Source of the DNA: an uncultured Clostridia bacterium
GTDB taxonomy: Bacteria; Bacillota; Clostridia; TANB77; CAG-508
Length of the DNA: 16,961 bases
Assembly (NCBI GenBank): GCA_947595555.1
Contig: CANQES010000024.1
Location: forward strand, 1-16,961
Reading direction: 5' to 3'
This document shows positions 8,094-15,614 of the stretch, piece after piece (the stretch's first letter is position 1; each line of letters opens with the position of its first letter). The translations under genes and the position numbers were made by a program. Below the pieces are notes generated by a model. It worked only from the letters and a program-made list of their open reading frames with translations, searched no databases and was not told where the DNA came from.

Positions 8094-10140
8094 TTATAGA
8101 ATTCTTTACAGGTGTTGGTATATTTCTTATTGCTCCTGGAATTCTATTTAATCCTCTTATGTTAGATCTTTCAAGCTTTCGAACTGCTCCTGAAGCAGTA
8201 CTTTTAAGACGAGATTGCACACCAGTTCCAAAACTTTTAACACTACTTTTTGTATCATTCCAAACTGATGCAGGTGTCCAACCATATTCATCTCCAAACC
8301 ATTCTCCAAGCGTTCGAGTATCTTCCTCTTCTGGATTCTCTTCTGGTTGTTCTTTTTCCAAGTCTTCTTCTGAAGAATCCACTCTTTGTGAATTTTTCAT
8401 TAGAGCTGCATACTCTTCATCTGTTTCTTCTGGCAATTGTTGATTTCCTTCGTTTCCTTCGTTTCCTCCATTTTCACGATGCCCTCCACCTAGTAAAGCT
8501 CTGATTCGAGCTTCATATTGTTCATTAGTTTCTCCAGGTAATTGTTGAAATTCATCAGCTGCACCACTTTGTAAAAATTGTGGTGTTTCATCAGCTGCAC
8601 CACTTTGTAAAAATTGTGGTGTTTCATCAGCTCCTTGATCTTCCTCATCACCATTGCCATGTTTAAAACCACTAAAATCTTTAACGTCATTTTCCTTTAT
8701 TGGTGTTTTTGTTCTTATTTTGCTATCATCTTCTTTTGATGAACTAGAACCTTTTGAACCACGTACATTTGAACTTCCTAATTTCTTTAAAGCTGACATT
8801 GTAACTGCTCCTGCAGCAAAGTCTCCAAATCCACTAGTTGTTTGTCCTCTATCCAATCTAAACATTTTCTTAATAAATTTTTCAGCAGGTACTAAAAACC
8901 ATATAGCAACTAATGCATAAATTGGATTATCAACTGCCAAGTCAATTGCTGATGATACTAATACAGTATATAAAATTAAATGTACAGGTTGCAAAATAGC
9001 ATTCATCATATATTCTCTAAGCCATAAATCAAAAGCCTGTGCTTTACCGTCAGCCATTTTATCTAATGGATATGTTAAAGCTACAAGTGGTGAAATCATA
9101 GTAAAGAATGCCATATACAATACCCTTTTTAAATATGTAAATGTAAATTTAACAGTGAAAATAACTAGCGCAACATATATAATCGTATATGCAGCACAGT
9201 CAAATAGATTATCTCTCTGAGCCATAAAACGTATATATCCTGTTAAATTTGTAGCAAATTTGTTAGTTTTACTTTGACCTAATTCTTCTCCACTATTTTC
9301 TCCAGCTAATTCAACTATTACATTAGTGCTTCCAGAAGTTTCAAATAGTTGAGTTATTTTTTCAGATATCATTAAAGTTCCAGACATTATATATTGCATA
9401 ACAAAAACTAAACAGAATGCTACAACCCAATCCATCAGTTTTTCTCTATATTTTGCTTTTCCTTGTGCTGTAGATTCTATTAAAATTCTAATTCCTATAT
9501 AAATTAAAACAGATAATAGTCCTACAATTGCTATATTTCTAAATGCTCTATACCACGATGAAATTATCCCATTTAATGATTCTGCAATTGATTCCTTTGT
9601 ATTGCTTTCGTCTTCTTCCTCTTTTCCATCATCTTTTTCTTCTGAATCTTTTCCGTCATCGTTTTCTGCCGTATCTGCCGAATTTGGCTGTACTACTTTA
9701 TAATGATGTGGGTTAATAAAGTTAATATCTAAAGCAGCTATTTTATTAGCAAATATATTTTCTGGGCAATATAACATATTAGGTAATTTCCAATCGCCAA
9801 GCAGAGTTCCGTCTAATTTTTCTGTAACTTGTCTTGTAACTGCTTTATTTGTATCAATCTTAGATACTGCTAATGAACCTTCGTCAACATTTCTAGTAGT
9901 TTTATCTAGCATTACTGAACCTGCTATTTTTTCTGTCCCTAGCATAAAATGATTCATTACCCCCATAAAAATATCACCTAGACTTGCTACTAATTGAACT
10001 AATGGTTTTAACAATACTCCTTGTACAAATCCATTTTCATCCGCTTGCACTGGTCTTGGAATAGCAACAAAAAGTACTACAACAAGCATAATAGATGCTA
10101 TCATCTTTTGTACATTAATTCTACCTTTTCTTGTTCTCAT
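8068..10140 (-). CDS. VirB6/TrbL-like polytopic T4SS channel protein
   Basis: Predicted 690 residues as read. A signal-like helix (about 11-33, VQA/D at the end) precedes an outer region with the LPNMLYCPENIFANKI stretch (119-134) and a very acidic Asp/Glu/Lys linker (155-185). Five or six hydrophobic segments follow, at about 198-221, 236-253, 313-337, 340-358, 380-400 and 405-418; the loop after the fourth holds PLDKMADGKAQAFDLWLREYMMN (split here as PLDKMADGK and LWLREYMMN). This is the usual core of Bacillota VirB6/TrbL-type proteins, which form the inner-membrane translocation pore. Residues 430-690 are a hydrophilic cytosolic tail with a duplicated DETPQFLQSGAA unit, a GNEGNEGN run and two LP(G/E)ETxExY motifs. 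The start has AAGGAGG 5 bases upstream, 20 bases after the VirB4 gene. The C-terminus is probably displaced: the next gene looks like the rest of the tail, lost by a +1 frameshift near codon 683. Confidence 0.88.
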   Translation of the reverse strand: MRTRKGRINVQKMIASIMLVVVLFVAIPRPVQADENGFVQGVLLKPLVQLVASLGDIFMGVMNHFMLGTEKIAGSVMLDKTTRNVDEGSLAVSKIDTNKAVTRQVTEKLDGTLLGDWKLPNMLYCPENIFANKIAALDINFINPHHYKVVQPNSADTAENDDGKDSEEKDDGKEEEDESNTKESIAESLNGIISSWYRAFRNIAIVGLLSVLIYIGIRILIESTAQGKAKYREKLMDWVVAFCLVFVMQYIMSGTLMISEKITQLFETSGSTNVIVELAGENSGEELGQSKTNKFATNLTGYIRFMAQRDNLFDCAAYTIIYVALVIFTVKFTFTYLKRVLYMAFFTMISPLVALTYPLDKMADGKAQAFDLWLREYMMNAILQPVHLILYTVLVSSAIDLAVDNPIYALVAIWFLVPAEKFIKKMFRLDRGQTTSGFGDFAAGAVTMSALKKLGSSNVRGSKGSSSSKEDDSKIRTKTPIKENDVKDFSGFKHGNGDEEDQGADETPQFLQSGAADETPQFLQSGAADEFQQLPGETNEQYEARIRALLGGGHRENGGNEGNEGNQQLPEETDEEYAALMKNSQRVDSSEEDLEKEQPEENPEEEDTRTLGEWFGDEYGWTPASVWNDTKSSVKSFGTGVQSRLKSTASGAVRKLERSNIRGLNRIPGAIRNIPTPVKNSIRGVRQNNN
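8551..8632. repeat. 36-bp tandem repeat in the VirB6 tail
   Basis: Two units (8551-8585 and 8586-8621), identical over 35 bases, are followed by a partial third copy (8622-8632). They encode DETPQFLQSGAA twice in the acidic cytosolic tail. Identity at the DNA level implies a recent duplication. The 36-bp unit keeps the frame, so copy number could vary between strains. Confidence 0.85.
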
Positions 10141-10160
10141 TGTTTCCTCCTTTACTACTC

Positions 10161-12113
10161 CTATTTTCCAATTTTTTGCATTTTTACTAATTTATTTAGG
10201 TTTGTTTCCACAAATTCAAATTCTTTTGCTGTTGGTGTGATTTGTAAAATAGCTGTATCTGCACCAACTTTTAATAATCCCTCTCCTTTTTGGCAATTTA
10301 TTAGAAATCCTGCCTCTCCATCACTTAGTTTAAATACTTCTTTTACATATTGTATCTCTGATTTATCTTGTGCTAAAAATAATTTAGTATCAGAAGATGT
10401 TAGTACTGCTTGTGCTTCTGGTTTTTCATAGAAATCTTGAAATCTTTGAGAAATGATTGCAAGTGATACATTTCTTTTTCTGGCACGTCTTGCCATTGTA
10501 TTTAAAAAGTCTACCGCTTCTGGGTATGGCAATAACATCCATGCTTCATCAACTAAAACTCTTTTTTTACTAGCTTTTGTTCTATCTTCACTATTCTTTT
10601 TTACATATTTTTCCCAAATCCATGAAAGTAAAATTTGTTGTGCAAGTGGTCTTGCAAATCTCTCTTCCAATTGAGAAATGTCTAAGTTAATAAATGGTGC
10701 TCCTTCTAATAACTCGAAAGTAGATTGTCCATCAAAGTATGCCATTTGACCATTAAACTCTCTTATGTATTGTCTCATAACTTTTAATAAATAACTATAA
10801 TGGAAACTATAGTCTGGGTTAGTATTAGAATTTGCTTTCTCTTGTAATCTTTTATACCAACTACCTATTGTTGGCATTTCCTTTTTTTCTTGATATAATT
10901 TATTTCCACTTTGGAATTCGCTTCCCTTTTTGTATAGACTTGCTGGATTGCTTGTTATCCCTATACTTGCATATTCTTCTGAAACTACTTCTGCGATAAC
11001 TTGCTTTGTAAGCTCATTTACTTCTGTACTTCTTGTACTACCTCTCGCCATTGTTATTAAGGCTTGCGTTACATCTTCTACTTTGTTTTCAACATTTAAT
11101 ACAATTCTCTCTCTACCTGTTATTTCATCTTTTACTCTTTCTGGTTCAATATCAAATACATTAATAATGGTTTTTGAATTTGGGCTAAGTACTACATTTA
11201 TTCCTCCCAAACTTTCTGCCACAATAGAATATTCCCCTTCTGCATCTAATGCTAAGCTTTCAATTCCCATTAATACTGAAGATCTAGAAATCAAAGTTTT
11301 CATAGTAACTGATTTACCAGCACCAGATTTAGCAAATATAACCATATTATAGTTTGTAAGTGATGAGTGAAAATTATCAAAAAGAATTGGTGTACCCGTT
11401 TGTTTGTTGAATCCTAAAGGGACTCCCGTAGGATGTCCTACGTCTGATGTTGTAAAAGGAAATACTGTTCCCATTGATCTGCTATCAAATGCATGTATTT
11501 TTTTTATTTTATCTTCCATTAATGGTAAGTTTGATTTAAATGCTTCCTCTTGTATTGCCCATGCACTTTTTATTCCAACTAATGATTTTGACATTTCTGT
11601 TGATAATAATTTTGTTAATCTATCTAAATCTTCTAAGTTATATGCAAATAATGTTGCTATTACAGATGCTTCATACATTTTGTTAAATCCTGCTGCAATT
11701 TCATCTCTTAGTTGCTCTGCTTCATATCTTTTTTGTGCTAAAGTACTTTCTCTGTTAATATTACCTCTGTCTGCAGCTACAATTCTTTCTGTTTCTAATT
11801 CATTTATTACTTTATTTAATTCATTTTGAGATTTTGATTCCGCAATAGGTGTTATATATATTGAGGTATTTATATCCCCAAAAAAGTATAAATCACGGAA
11901 TATTTCTGGAAATGTACACATACGTGGAAGAGAAGATACAAAGAAACTTCTTGCGTATCTATTCATGTTTGATATTATTTCTATATGATCTATTTTTGAA
12001 ACATCAATTCCAGATGGTGCAATTAAATCTTTTATTGTCTTTTTCTTTAGTGTTCCTGCCTCTTCTATATTATTTAGTTGTTCTTGATTTTCTTTGCTTT
12101 TTAATAGGCTCAT
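10161..12113 (-). CDS. virB4: VirB4-family T4SS ATPase
   Basis: Predicted 650 residues, a normal length for the family. VirB4 ATPases energise pilus assembly and substrate transfer at the cytoplasmic face of the T4SS. The N-terminal domain (about 35-230) is followed by a RecA-like motor: Walker A AKSGAGKSVT at 261-270 (Lys267), LALDAEGEY at 287-295, a Walker B-like VLVDEAWMLL at 519-528, ARRARKRN at 541-548 and SQRFQD at 555-560, the usual motif order of VirB4/TraC proteins. There is no membrane helix. The start is well fixed: AAAGGAGGG precedes the ATG although this makes the gene overlap the upstream one by 44 bases, which suggests translational coupling. VirD4 is unlikely, since the N-terminus lacks membrane helices and the domain order is that of VirB4. 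Family assignment is secure; whether DNA or protein is moved cannot be told from this gene. Confidence 0.95.
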   Translation of the reverse strand: MSLLKSKENQEQLNNIEEAGTLKKKTIKDLIAPSGIDVSKIDHIEIISNMNRYARSFFVSSLPRMCTFPEIFRDLYFFGDINTSIYITPIAESKSQNELNKVINELETERIVAADRGNINRESTLAQKRYEAEQLRDEIAAGFNKMYEASVIATLFAYNLEDLDRLTKLLSTEMSKSLVGIKSAWAIQEEAFKSNLPLMEDKIKKIHAFDSRSMGTVFPFTTSDVGHPTGVPLGFNKQTGTPILFDNFHSSLTNYNMVIFAKSGAGKSVTMKTLISRSSVLMGIESLALDAEGEYSIVAESLGGINVVLSPNSKTIINVFDIEPERVKDEITGRERIVLNVENKVEDVTQALITMARGSTRSTEVNELTKQVIAEVVSEEYASIGITSNPASLYKKGSEFQSGNKLYQEKKEMPTIGSWYKRLQEKANSNTNPDYSFHYSYLLKVMRQYIREFNGQMAYFDGQSTFELLEGAPFINLDISQLEERFARPLAQQILLSWIWEKYVKKNSEDRTKASKKRVLVDEAWMLLPYPEAVDFLNTMARRARKRNVSLAIISQRFQDFYEKPEAQAVLTSSDTKLFLAQDKSEIQYVKEVFKLSDGEAGFLINCQKGEGLLKVGADTAILQITPTAKEFEFVETNLNKLVKMQKIGK

Positions 12114-13338
12114 CCGTTTTCCCTCCTTTAGCTTTTGCCGTTACTTTTTCTTTTGTTGCTTTTTCCCTGTCCTTTTTTATATCCTCAATAGCTACCTGTG
12201 CTACTTCTTCGCCAACATAATCACTGTTTTCAGATAAGATTAATTCTGCCATTCTGCTAATTAATCTATCCATATTTTGCTCTTTCTCTTTTATTCTTTG
12301 TTCTACTACTGTTTGTGCTTTTTCTATTTTTTCATTTGCTAAGTCTATTGCTTTGTCCTCTATTTCTTTGTCTAATACCTTCATTTTCTTTTCAAAAATA
12401 TCTGGTGCTGTTGAGTATAATTCTTCATAACGTGCTCTTAATGCTTTGTCTAAACCAAATACTTCTGCTTCATCTCTATTATAAGCTACATATAACAATT
12501 CAATTAACTCATTTGAATTTAATATTTTTCCAGCTACTGAACAAGATGACAATGCTCCAATTAAAGCTTGTGATTTAGTGTATAGTTCAGAAAATGCCAT
12601 TCCTCTTATTTCTTCTTGGTTGTAATTATCGTTTGAATTTTCTTCTAAGTAATATGATAATATTATATAATATTGCTTATTTAAAACATTTTTGTTTAAG
12701 CTCATCTTTTCTGTGTTATATACAATGTCCTTTCCATATTCGTATAGGTTTCTTTGCTTTGTTAGTTCATAGAAATAACTTTCTAATTCTTCGGTTGTGT
12801 ATTCACCTGTACCTACCATTCTGTCATATTCATATTTCATATTATTATATTTATCTTGTATTTTTTTTACTTCATTTTTATATGCACTAATGCTATTTTC
12901 TAGGTTGATTGTTCTGGTCTGTATATAAATTTGAATTGGATGTCTTAGCGTATTTAAGAATTGTTGAAATCCCTCTTCTACACTTATTTTTTCCATCTGT
13001 GACATTAAATCATAATTAACTCCTTGGCACTGTATAACCATCAAATATCTCTTGCCATTTTTTTGAACAATCATATTGTCTTCTACTTTATCAAATTCCA
13101 TAAAGTCTGTTAATGGTTGTACATTATAGATGTCTCTTACAGTTGTAGTTTTTTGACTTTTTGTGCCTTTGCTTTTTTCTGATGATAATTCTATTTTTTC
13201 TTTTGATGCTTTTTTATTTTTATTTATCTTTGCTCTCAAAGCTAAGTACCATATACATAAAAATATTAATATTCCTATCATACAAATTAGTACAATTGAC
13301 AATATTTCTGATATCGCATTATCACTAATATTATTCAT
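12070..13338 (-). CDS. Membrane-anchored protein resembling a free-standing VirB4/TraC N-terminal domain
   Basis: Predicted 422 residues. One membrane helix (about 12-34) is followed by a Lys/Ser-rich linker and, from about 83 to 300, a domain whose strand-helix run YLMVIQCQGVNYDLMSQ and FQQFLNTLRHPIQIYIQTR (98-142) resembles the N-terminal domain of VirB4/TraC/TrbE ATPases. No Walker motifs are present. Residues about 315-370 are a long charged helix, likely coiled coil, and the last 35 residues are strongly basic. It precedes the true VirB4 gene, overlaps it by 44 bases, and overlaps the PrgI gene by 8, so the three are probably made in fixed ratio. A sensible inference is a membrane tether or scaffold that docks VirB4 onto the PrgI/VirB6 platform. 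The start has AGGAGG upstream. The resemblance was judged by eye and not tested by profile search. Confidence 0.75.
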   Translation of the reverse strand: MNNISDNAISEILSIVLICMIGILIFLCIWYLALRAKINKNKKASKEKIELSSEKSKGTKSQKTTTVRDIYNVQPLTDFMEFDKVEDNMIVQKNGKRYLMVIQCQGVNYDLMSQMEKISVEEGFQQFLNTLRHPIQIYIQTRTINLENSISAYKNEVKKIQDKYNNMKYEYDRMVGTGEYTTEELESYFYELTKQRNLYEYGKDIVYNTEKMSLNKNVLNKQYYIILSYYLEENSNDNYNQEEIRGMAFSELYTKSQALIGALSSCSVAGKILNSNELIELLYVAYNRDEAEVFGLDKALRARYEELYSTAPDIFEKKMKVLDKEIEDKAIDLANEKIEKAQTVVEQRIKEKEQNMDRLISRMAELILSENSDYVGEEVAQVAIEDIKKDREKATKEKVTAKAKGGKTDEPIKKQRKSRTTK

Positions 13339-13687
13339 CTTCTGTTCCTCCTATCTTTTGCGCAGTATTAATATATATTTTTCTTTTTTGCATTTTGAAT
13401 TTTATTGCTCTTTTTATAACATCATCTATGTTTTCTCCTCCTGCTTTTTTGGTAATATTAAAGGCATTACTTTCTGGCACTTTAAACGTTCCTATTATAA
13501 ATCCTAATAGGCCCAAAATCCCCATAATTATAATTCCTATCATGTTTAGACTTAATGTTTTAAATAAAATATAAAATACAAAGCCTATACTTACTCCTAT
13601 TGTTGCATAGATTAATGCTTTAGTTGAAAAGATAAAAAGAATTCTTCCTTCTCCTTTAACATTTCTTGGTATGTTATATGTATTCAT
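13331..13687 (-). CDS. prgI: PrgI/VirB3-like inner-membrane protein
   Basis: Predicted 118 residues. It begins MNTYNIPRNVKGEG, close to the (V/I)PRNI start typical of PrgI-family proteins, followed by two membrane helices (about 23-43 and 48-67) and a cytosolic C-terminus with a basic FKMQKRKIYI segment. PrgI proteins are the VirB3 counterparts of Gram-positive T4SSs: small platform proteins that contact VirB4. The second in-frame ATG (13687) is chosen over the one at 13711 because AAGGAGG lies 5 bases before it, whereas nothing ribosome-binding precedes the upstream ATG; in the longer reading that Shine-Dalgarno would be coding. It is first in its module, directly behind the promoter at 13726-13754, and overlaps the next gene by 8 bases. 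Confidence 0.88.
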   Translation of the reverse strand: MNTYNIPRNVKGEGRILFIFSTKALIYATIGVSIGFVFYILFKTLSLNMIGIIIMGILGLLGFIIGTFKVPESNAFNITKKAGGENIDDVIKRAIKFKMQKRKIYINTAQKIGGTEDE

Positions 13688-13692
13688 TTTTT

Positions 13693-13699
13693 CCTCCTT
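13693..13699 (-). promoter_or_regulatory. Shine-Dalgarno that decides the PrgI start
   Basis: AAGGAGG on the minus strand is 5 bases upstream of the ATG at 13687. An in-frame ATG at 13711 lies only 15 bases downstream of the -10 box and has no ribosome binding site, so this site argues for the shorter protein. Confidence 0.8.
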
Positions 13700-13725
13700 A
13701 GTTTTTGACATTTATACTTATTATC

Positions 13726-13754
13726 ATTATAACAAAAAAACGCAAAAAATGTAA
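13726..13754 (-). promoter_or_regulatory. Extended -10 promoter for the T4SS core module
   Basis: A perfect TATAAT (13731-13726) is preceded by TGT, giving an extended -10. A weak -35-like TTACAT lies 17 bases upstream (13754-13749). The -35 and spacer fall inside the terminator hairpin at 13734-13764, so read-through and initiation share the same DNA. The leader to the PrgI start is about 30 bases. Confidence 0.75.
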
Positions 13755-13764
13755 CCTTTTTGCG
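13734..13764 (-). terminator. Intrinsic terminator between pilin and core modules
   Basis: On the minus strand, CGCAAAAA (13764-13757) pairs perfectly with TTTTTGCG (13748-13741) across an 8-base loop, followed by seven T residues (13740-13734). It would stop transcripts from the pilin genes just before the core genes, leaving the nested promoter to start the next transcript. Confidence 0.75.
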
Positions 13765-13805
13765 AAAATATTTTTATTTTAATGAAAATGTAATAAAAAT
13801 GTAAT

Positions 13806-13838
13806 AAAAAAGGACCTCTTTTTTAAAGAAATCCTCTT
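13806..13838 (-). terminator. Possible terminator behind the last pilin gene
   Basis: Six bases after the pilin stop codon, AAGAGGA (13838-13832) can pair with TCCTTTT (13814-13808) with one G-T pair, enclosing CTTT/AAAG and running into a T-rich tract. The stem is short and AT-rich. It may act together with the stronger hairpin at 13734-13764. Confidence 0.45.
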
Positions 13839-13844
13839 CTATAT

Positions 13845-14213
13845 CTATGATTGAATACCACTTGCAAATTGGTACACAACATTTGCTAATATTGAAGCAG
13901 CAAATATTAAAATTGCACCTACTAAGTATGGTATCATTGTCTTTTTGTATTCTGCTTTTTCTTCGGCACTTCCCATCATGTATTTTATACCTAATACTAT
14001 CAATATAATAACAGATATAACAATTCCTACTGTTTGAAGAATATTAACAATGCTATTACCAAAATTAGTAACTTCAGTAACACCTAGTTCATTTGCACCA
14101 GTTCCATTTATATTCAATGGTGTAATTGAAGTTGCAAATACACTTGATGATACAGATACTAGTATTAAAGCTATTAATAATGCATTCATTATTTTTACAA
14201 TCTTTTTGCTCAT
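13845..14213 (-). CDS. TrbC/VirB2-like T4SS pilin paralogue (fifth of five)
   Basis: Predicted 122 residues: signal peptide with a VFA/T cleavage site near residue 27, a short outer segment (28-54), then two membrane helices (about 55-78 and 96-118) joined by the cytosolic loop motif GIKYMMGSAEEKAEYKK (75-91). This is the hallmark of the Gram-positive T4SS pilin family related to TrbC/VirB2, small proteins inserted in the membrane before assembly into a filament or channel. GGAGG precedes the ATG. It is the last gene of the pilin module; possible and clear terminators follow. The core loop is nearly identical to that of the next two upstream genes, indicating tandem duplication. Confidence 0.88.
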   Translation of the reverse strand: MSKKIVKIMNALLIALILVSVSSSVFATSITPLNINGTGANELGVTEVTNFGNSIVNILQTVGIVISVIILIVLGIKYMMGSAEEKAEYKKTMIPYLVGAILIFAASILANVVYQFASGIQS

Positions 14214-14287
14214 TTTTTTCCTCCTTTTATTACATTTTTTATATCAACTCTCAATTTATTTATGAGAGAATGTTAAAAACACTTTTA

Positions 14288-14635
14288 TTAAACTTTTATA
14301 CTTGTTGCAAATTGATATACTATCTGTGCAAATGATGATGCAGCAAATAATACAATAGCTCCTATTAAATAAGGCAACATAGATTTTTTATACTCTGCCC
14401 TTTCTTCTGCACTTCCCATCATATATTTTATACCTAAAACCATTAATATTATAACAGATGCTACAATACCAACAGTTCTAATTATAGAAACAACTTGATC
14501 TCCAACACCTTTTAAATTGTCTACATCTAAAGTTGTATCTGGTGTAATTGTTGCAGGTGATAAGGCAAATGCACTCGTTGCAATAGACATTATTAATAAA
14601 TTAATTAATATAATCTTTAATATTTTTGATTTCAT
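14288..14635 (-). CDS. TrbC/VirB2-like T4SS pilin paralogue (fourth of five)
   Basis: Predicted 115 residues, the shortest of the set. Signal peptide ending SAFA/L near residue 24; outer segment of about 20 residues; helices at about 47-68 and 87-110 around GIKYMMGSAEERAEYKK (68-84). The ATG follows AAAGGAGG. It lies 29 bases after the preceding pilin gene and 74 bases before the next; a small CTCTCA/TGAGAG stem (14248-14268) sits in the latter gap without a T-run. In the central segment it differs from the fifth paralogue by only conservative changes, while the exported N-terminal parts are unlike each other. Confidence 0.88.
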   Translation of the reverse strand: MKSKILKIILINLLIMSIATSAFALSPATITPDTTLDVDNLKGVGDQVVSIIRTVGIVASVIILMVLGIKYMMGSAEERAEYKKSMLPYLIGAIVLFAASSFAQIVYQFATSIKV

Positions 14636-14664
14636 ATTTTTCCTCCTTTGACTTCTATAAAATA

Positions 14665-15117
14665 CTATTGTACAGCTGGTTTGACGTCGCCACTATCCTT
14701 CTTGTCATCTTTTGAGTCTTCTTCCTTCTCTTCAGTAATTACAGTCTCGTTTATTCCATTTGCAAATTTATATACAACTTCTGCTAAATTAGAAGCTGCA
14801 AATAAAATAATCGCTCCAATAAGGTATGGTAACATAGATTTTTTATACCCAGCTTTTTCTTCGGCACTTCCCATCATATATTTTATACCTAATACAGATA
14901 CTATAGCAACTGATAAAACTATTCCTACCGCTCTTATTATACCTACTATATCTTGTCCTGCTTTTTTTAATTGTGTTGTTCCTGTTACATCTTTATCGGT
15001 CTTTATAGAGCCTGGTTGCAAATCCTTTAATGTAGTGCCCAGCACAGTTGTTGATATTGAAATAATCATAATACCTATAATTATAATCCCAAAAATTTTT
15101 AACATCTTTTTATTCAT
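14665..15117 (-). CDS. TrbC/VirB2-like T4SS pilin paralogue with charged C-terminal tail (third of five)
   Basis: Predicted 150 residues. Signal peptide to about residue 28 (VLG/T); outer segment 29-53; helices at about 56-78 and 97-119 around GIKYMMGSAEEKAGYKK (77-93). Unlike its sisters it carries about 28 extra residues after the second helix (EEKEEDSKDDKKDSGD), which should face the outside if both termini are exported. It has its own promoter (15148-15176) and an unusual G-rich ribosome binding site, AGGGGGGAT, 5 bases before the ATG. Together with the next two genes it forms the closest trio of paralogues. The tail may mark a tip, base or modified subunit; that is a guess. Confidence 0.87.
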   Translation of the reverse strand: MNKKMLKIFGIIIIGIMIISISTTVLGTTLKDLQPGSIKTDKDVTGTTQLKKAGQDIVGIIRAVGIVLSVAIVSVLGIKYMMGSAEEKAGYKKSMLPYLIGAIILFAASNLAEVVYKFANGINETVITEEKEEDSKDDKKDSGDVKPAVQ

Positions 15118-15147
15118 ACTATCCCCCCTAATTCTCCTATTTATTTC

Positions 15148-15176
15148 ATTATAACATTATATATTTTTTTTTTCAA
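15148..15176 (-). promoter_or_regulatory. Internal promoter of the pilin trio
   Basis: TTGAAA (15176-15171), 17-base spacer, then TATAAT (15153-15148) with a TGT extension. Five of six -35 bases and all -10 bases match the sigma-A consensus, which makes it the best promoter in the window. It lies in the 93-base gap upstream of the third pilin gene and would allow the three similar pilins to be made independently of the first two genes. Confidence 0.85.
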
Positions 15177-15210
15177 CTATTAATTTATACTATACGAATT
15201 TTCTTACTTT

Positions 15211-15594
15211 TTAATATCCATGTACTAATTTATAAATTATTTCTGGTACAGTTGTTATTGAAAATACCAGTACTGCTCCAATTGCATAAGAAATTACTGT
15301 TTTTTTGTATTCTGCCTTTTCTTCTACGCTTCCTAACATATACTTAATTCCTACTATTCCAATCATTGCCACAGATACTATAATACCAATTGCTTGTATA
15401 ACACCTAACACAACTCCTACCTTTGACAAAAATCCACTTAATTGTGAGTCCTTTATCTTACCTTCATATTCACTTAAATTTCCAAGTCCTAATTCTTTTG
15501 AAACCTCCTCTGTGTATTCTGAATAAGATATAGAACTAATTAGTAGTAATATTGTAACAAATGATATTATTACTATAAAAAATTTTTTTACCAT
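15211..15594 (-). CDS. Divergent TrbC/VirB2-like pilin paralogue (second of five)
   Basis: Predicted 127 residues. An N-terminal hydrophobic signal (about 4-24, ending near SYSE without a clean AXA site) precedes an outer helix-prone segment rich in Glu/Lys (25-52). Two hydrophobic helices (about 58-84 and 103-122) flank GIKYMLGSVEEKAEYKK (82-98), so the family loop is kept while the second helix differs (SYAIGAVLVFSITTVPEIIY) from the trio. AAGGAGG precedes the ATG. It lies 20 bases after the large first pilin-like gene, so these two are probably co-transcribed from the promoter at 16633-16661. It may be a minor or initiating subunit. Confidence 0.85.
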   Translation of the reverse strand: MVKKFFIVIISFVTILLLISSISYSEYTEEVSKELGLGNLSEYEGKIKDSQLSGFLSKVGVVLGVIQAIGIIVSVAMIGIVGIKYMLGSVEEKAEYKKTVISYAIGAVLVFSITTVPEIIYKLVHGY

Positions 15595-15614
15595 TCTACT
15601 CCTCCTTTTGTTAA

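Noticed and set aside
8551..8632. 36-bp repeats considered as a CRISPR array.
   Set aside because: The units are directly adjacent with no spacers and keep the reading frame of the VirB6 tail.
11427..11442. Near-palindrome CGTAGGA-TG-TCCTACG within the VirB4 gene.
   Set aside because: Its 2-base loop is too short for an RNA hairpin, it encodes conserved-looking residues before Walker A, and no regulatory context is visible.
13688..13711. Upstream ATG giving PrgI an eight-residue longer N-terminus.
   Set aside because: No ribosome binding site precedes it, and the extension consists of the Shine-Dalgarno of the second ATG read as codons.
14248..14268. CTCTCA/TGAGAG stem between two pilin genes considered as a terminator.
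   Set aside because: Only 6 bp with no T-run on either strand; at most a weak processing structure.
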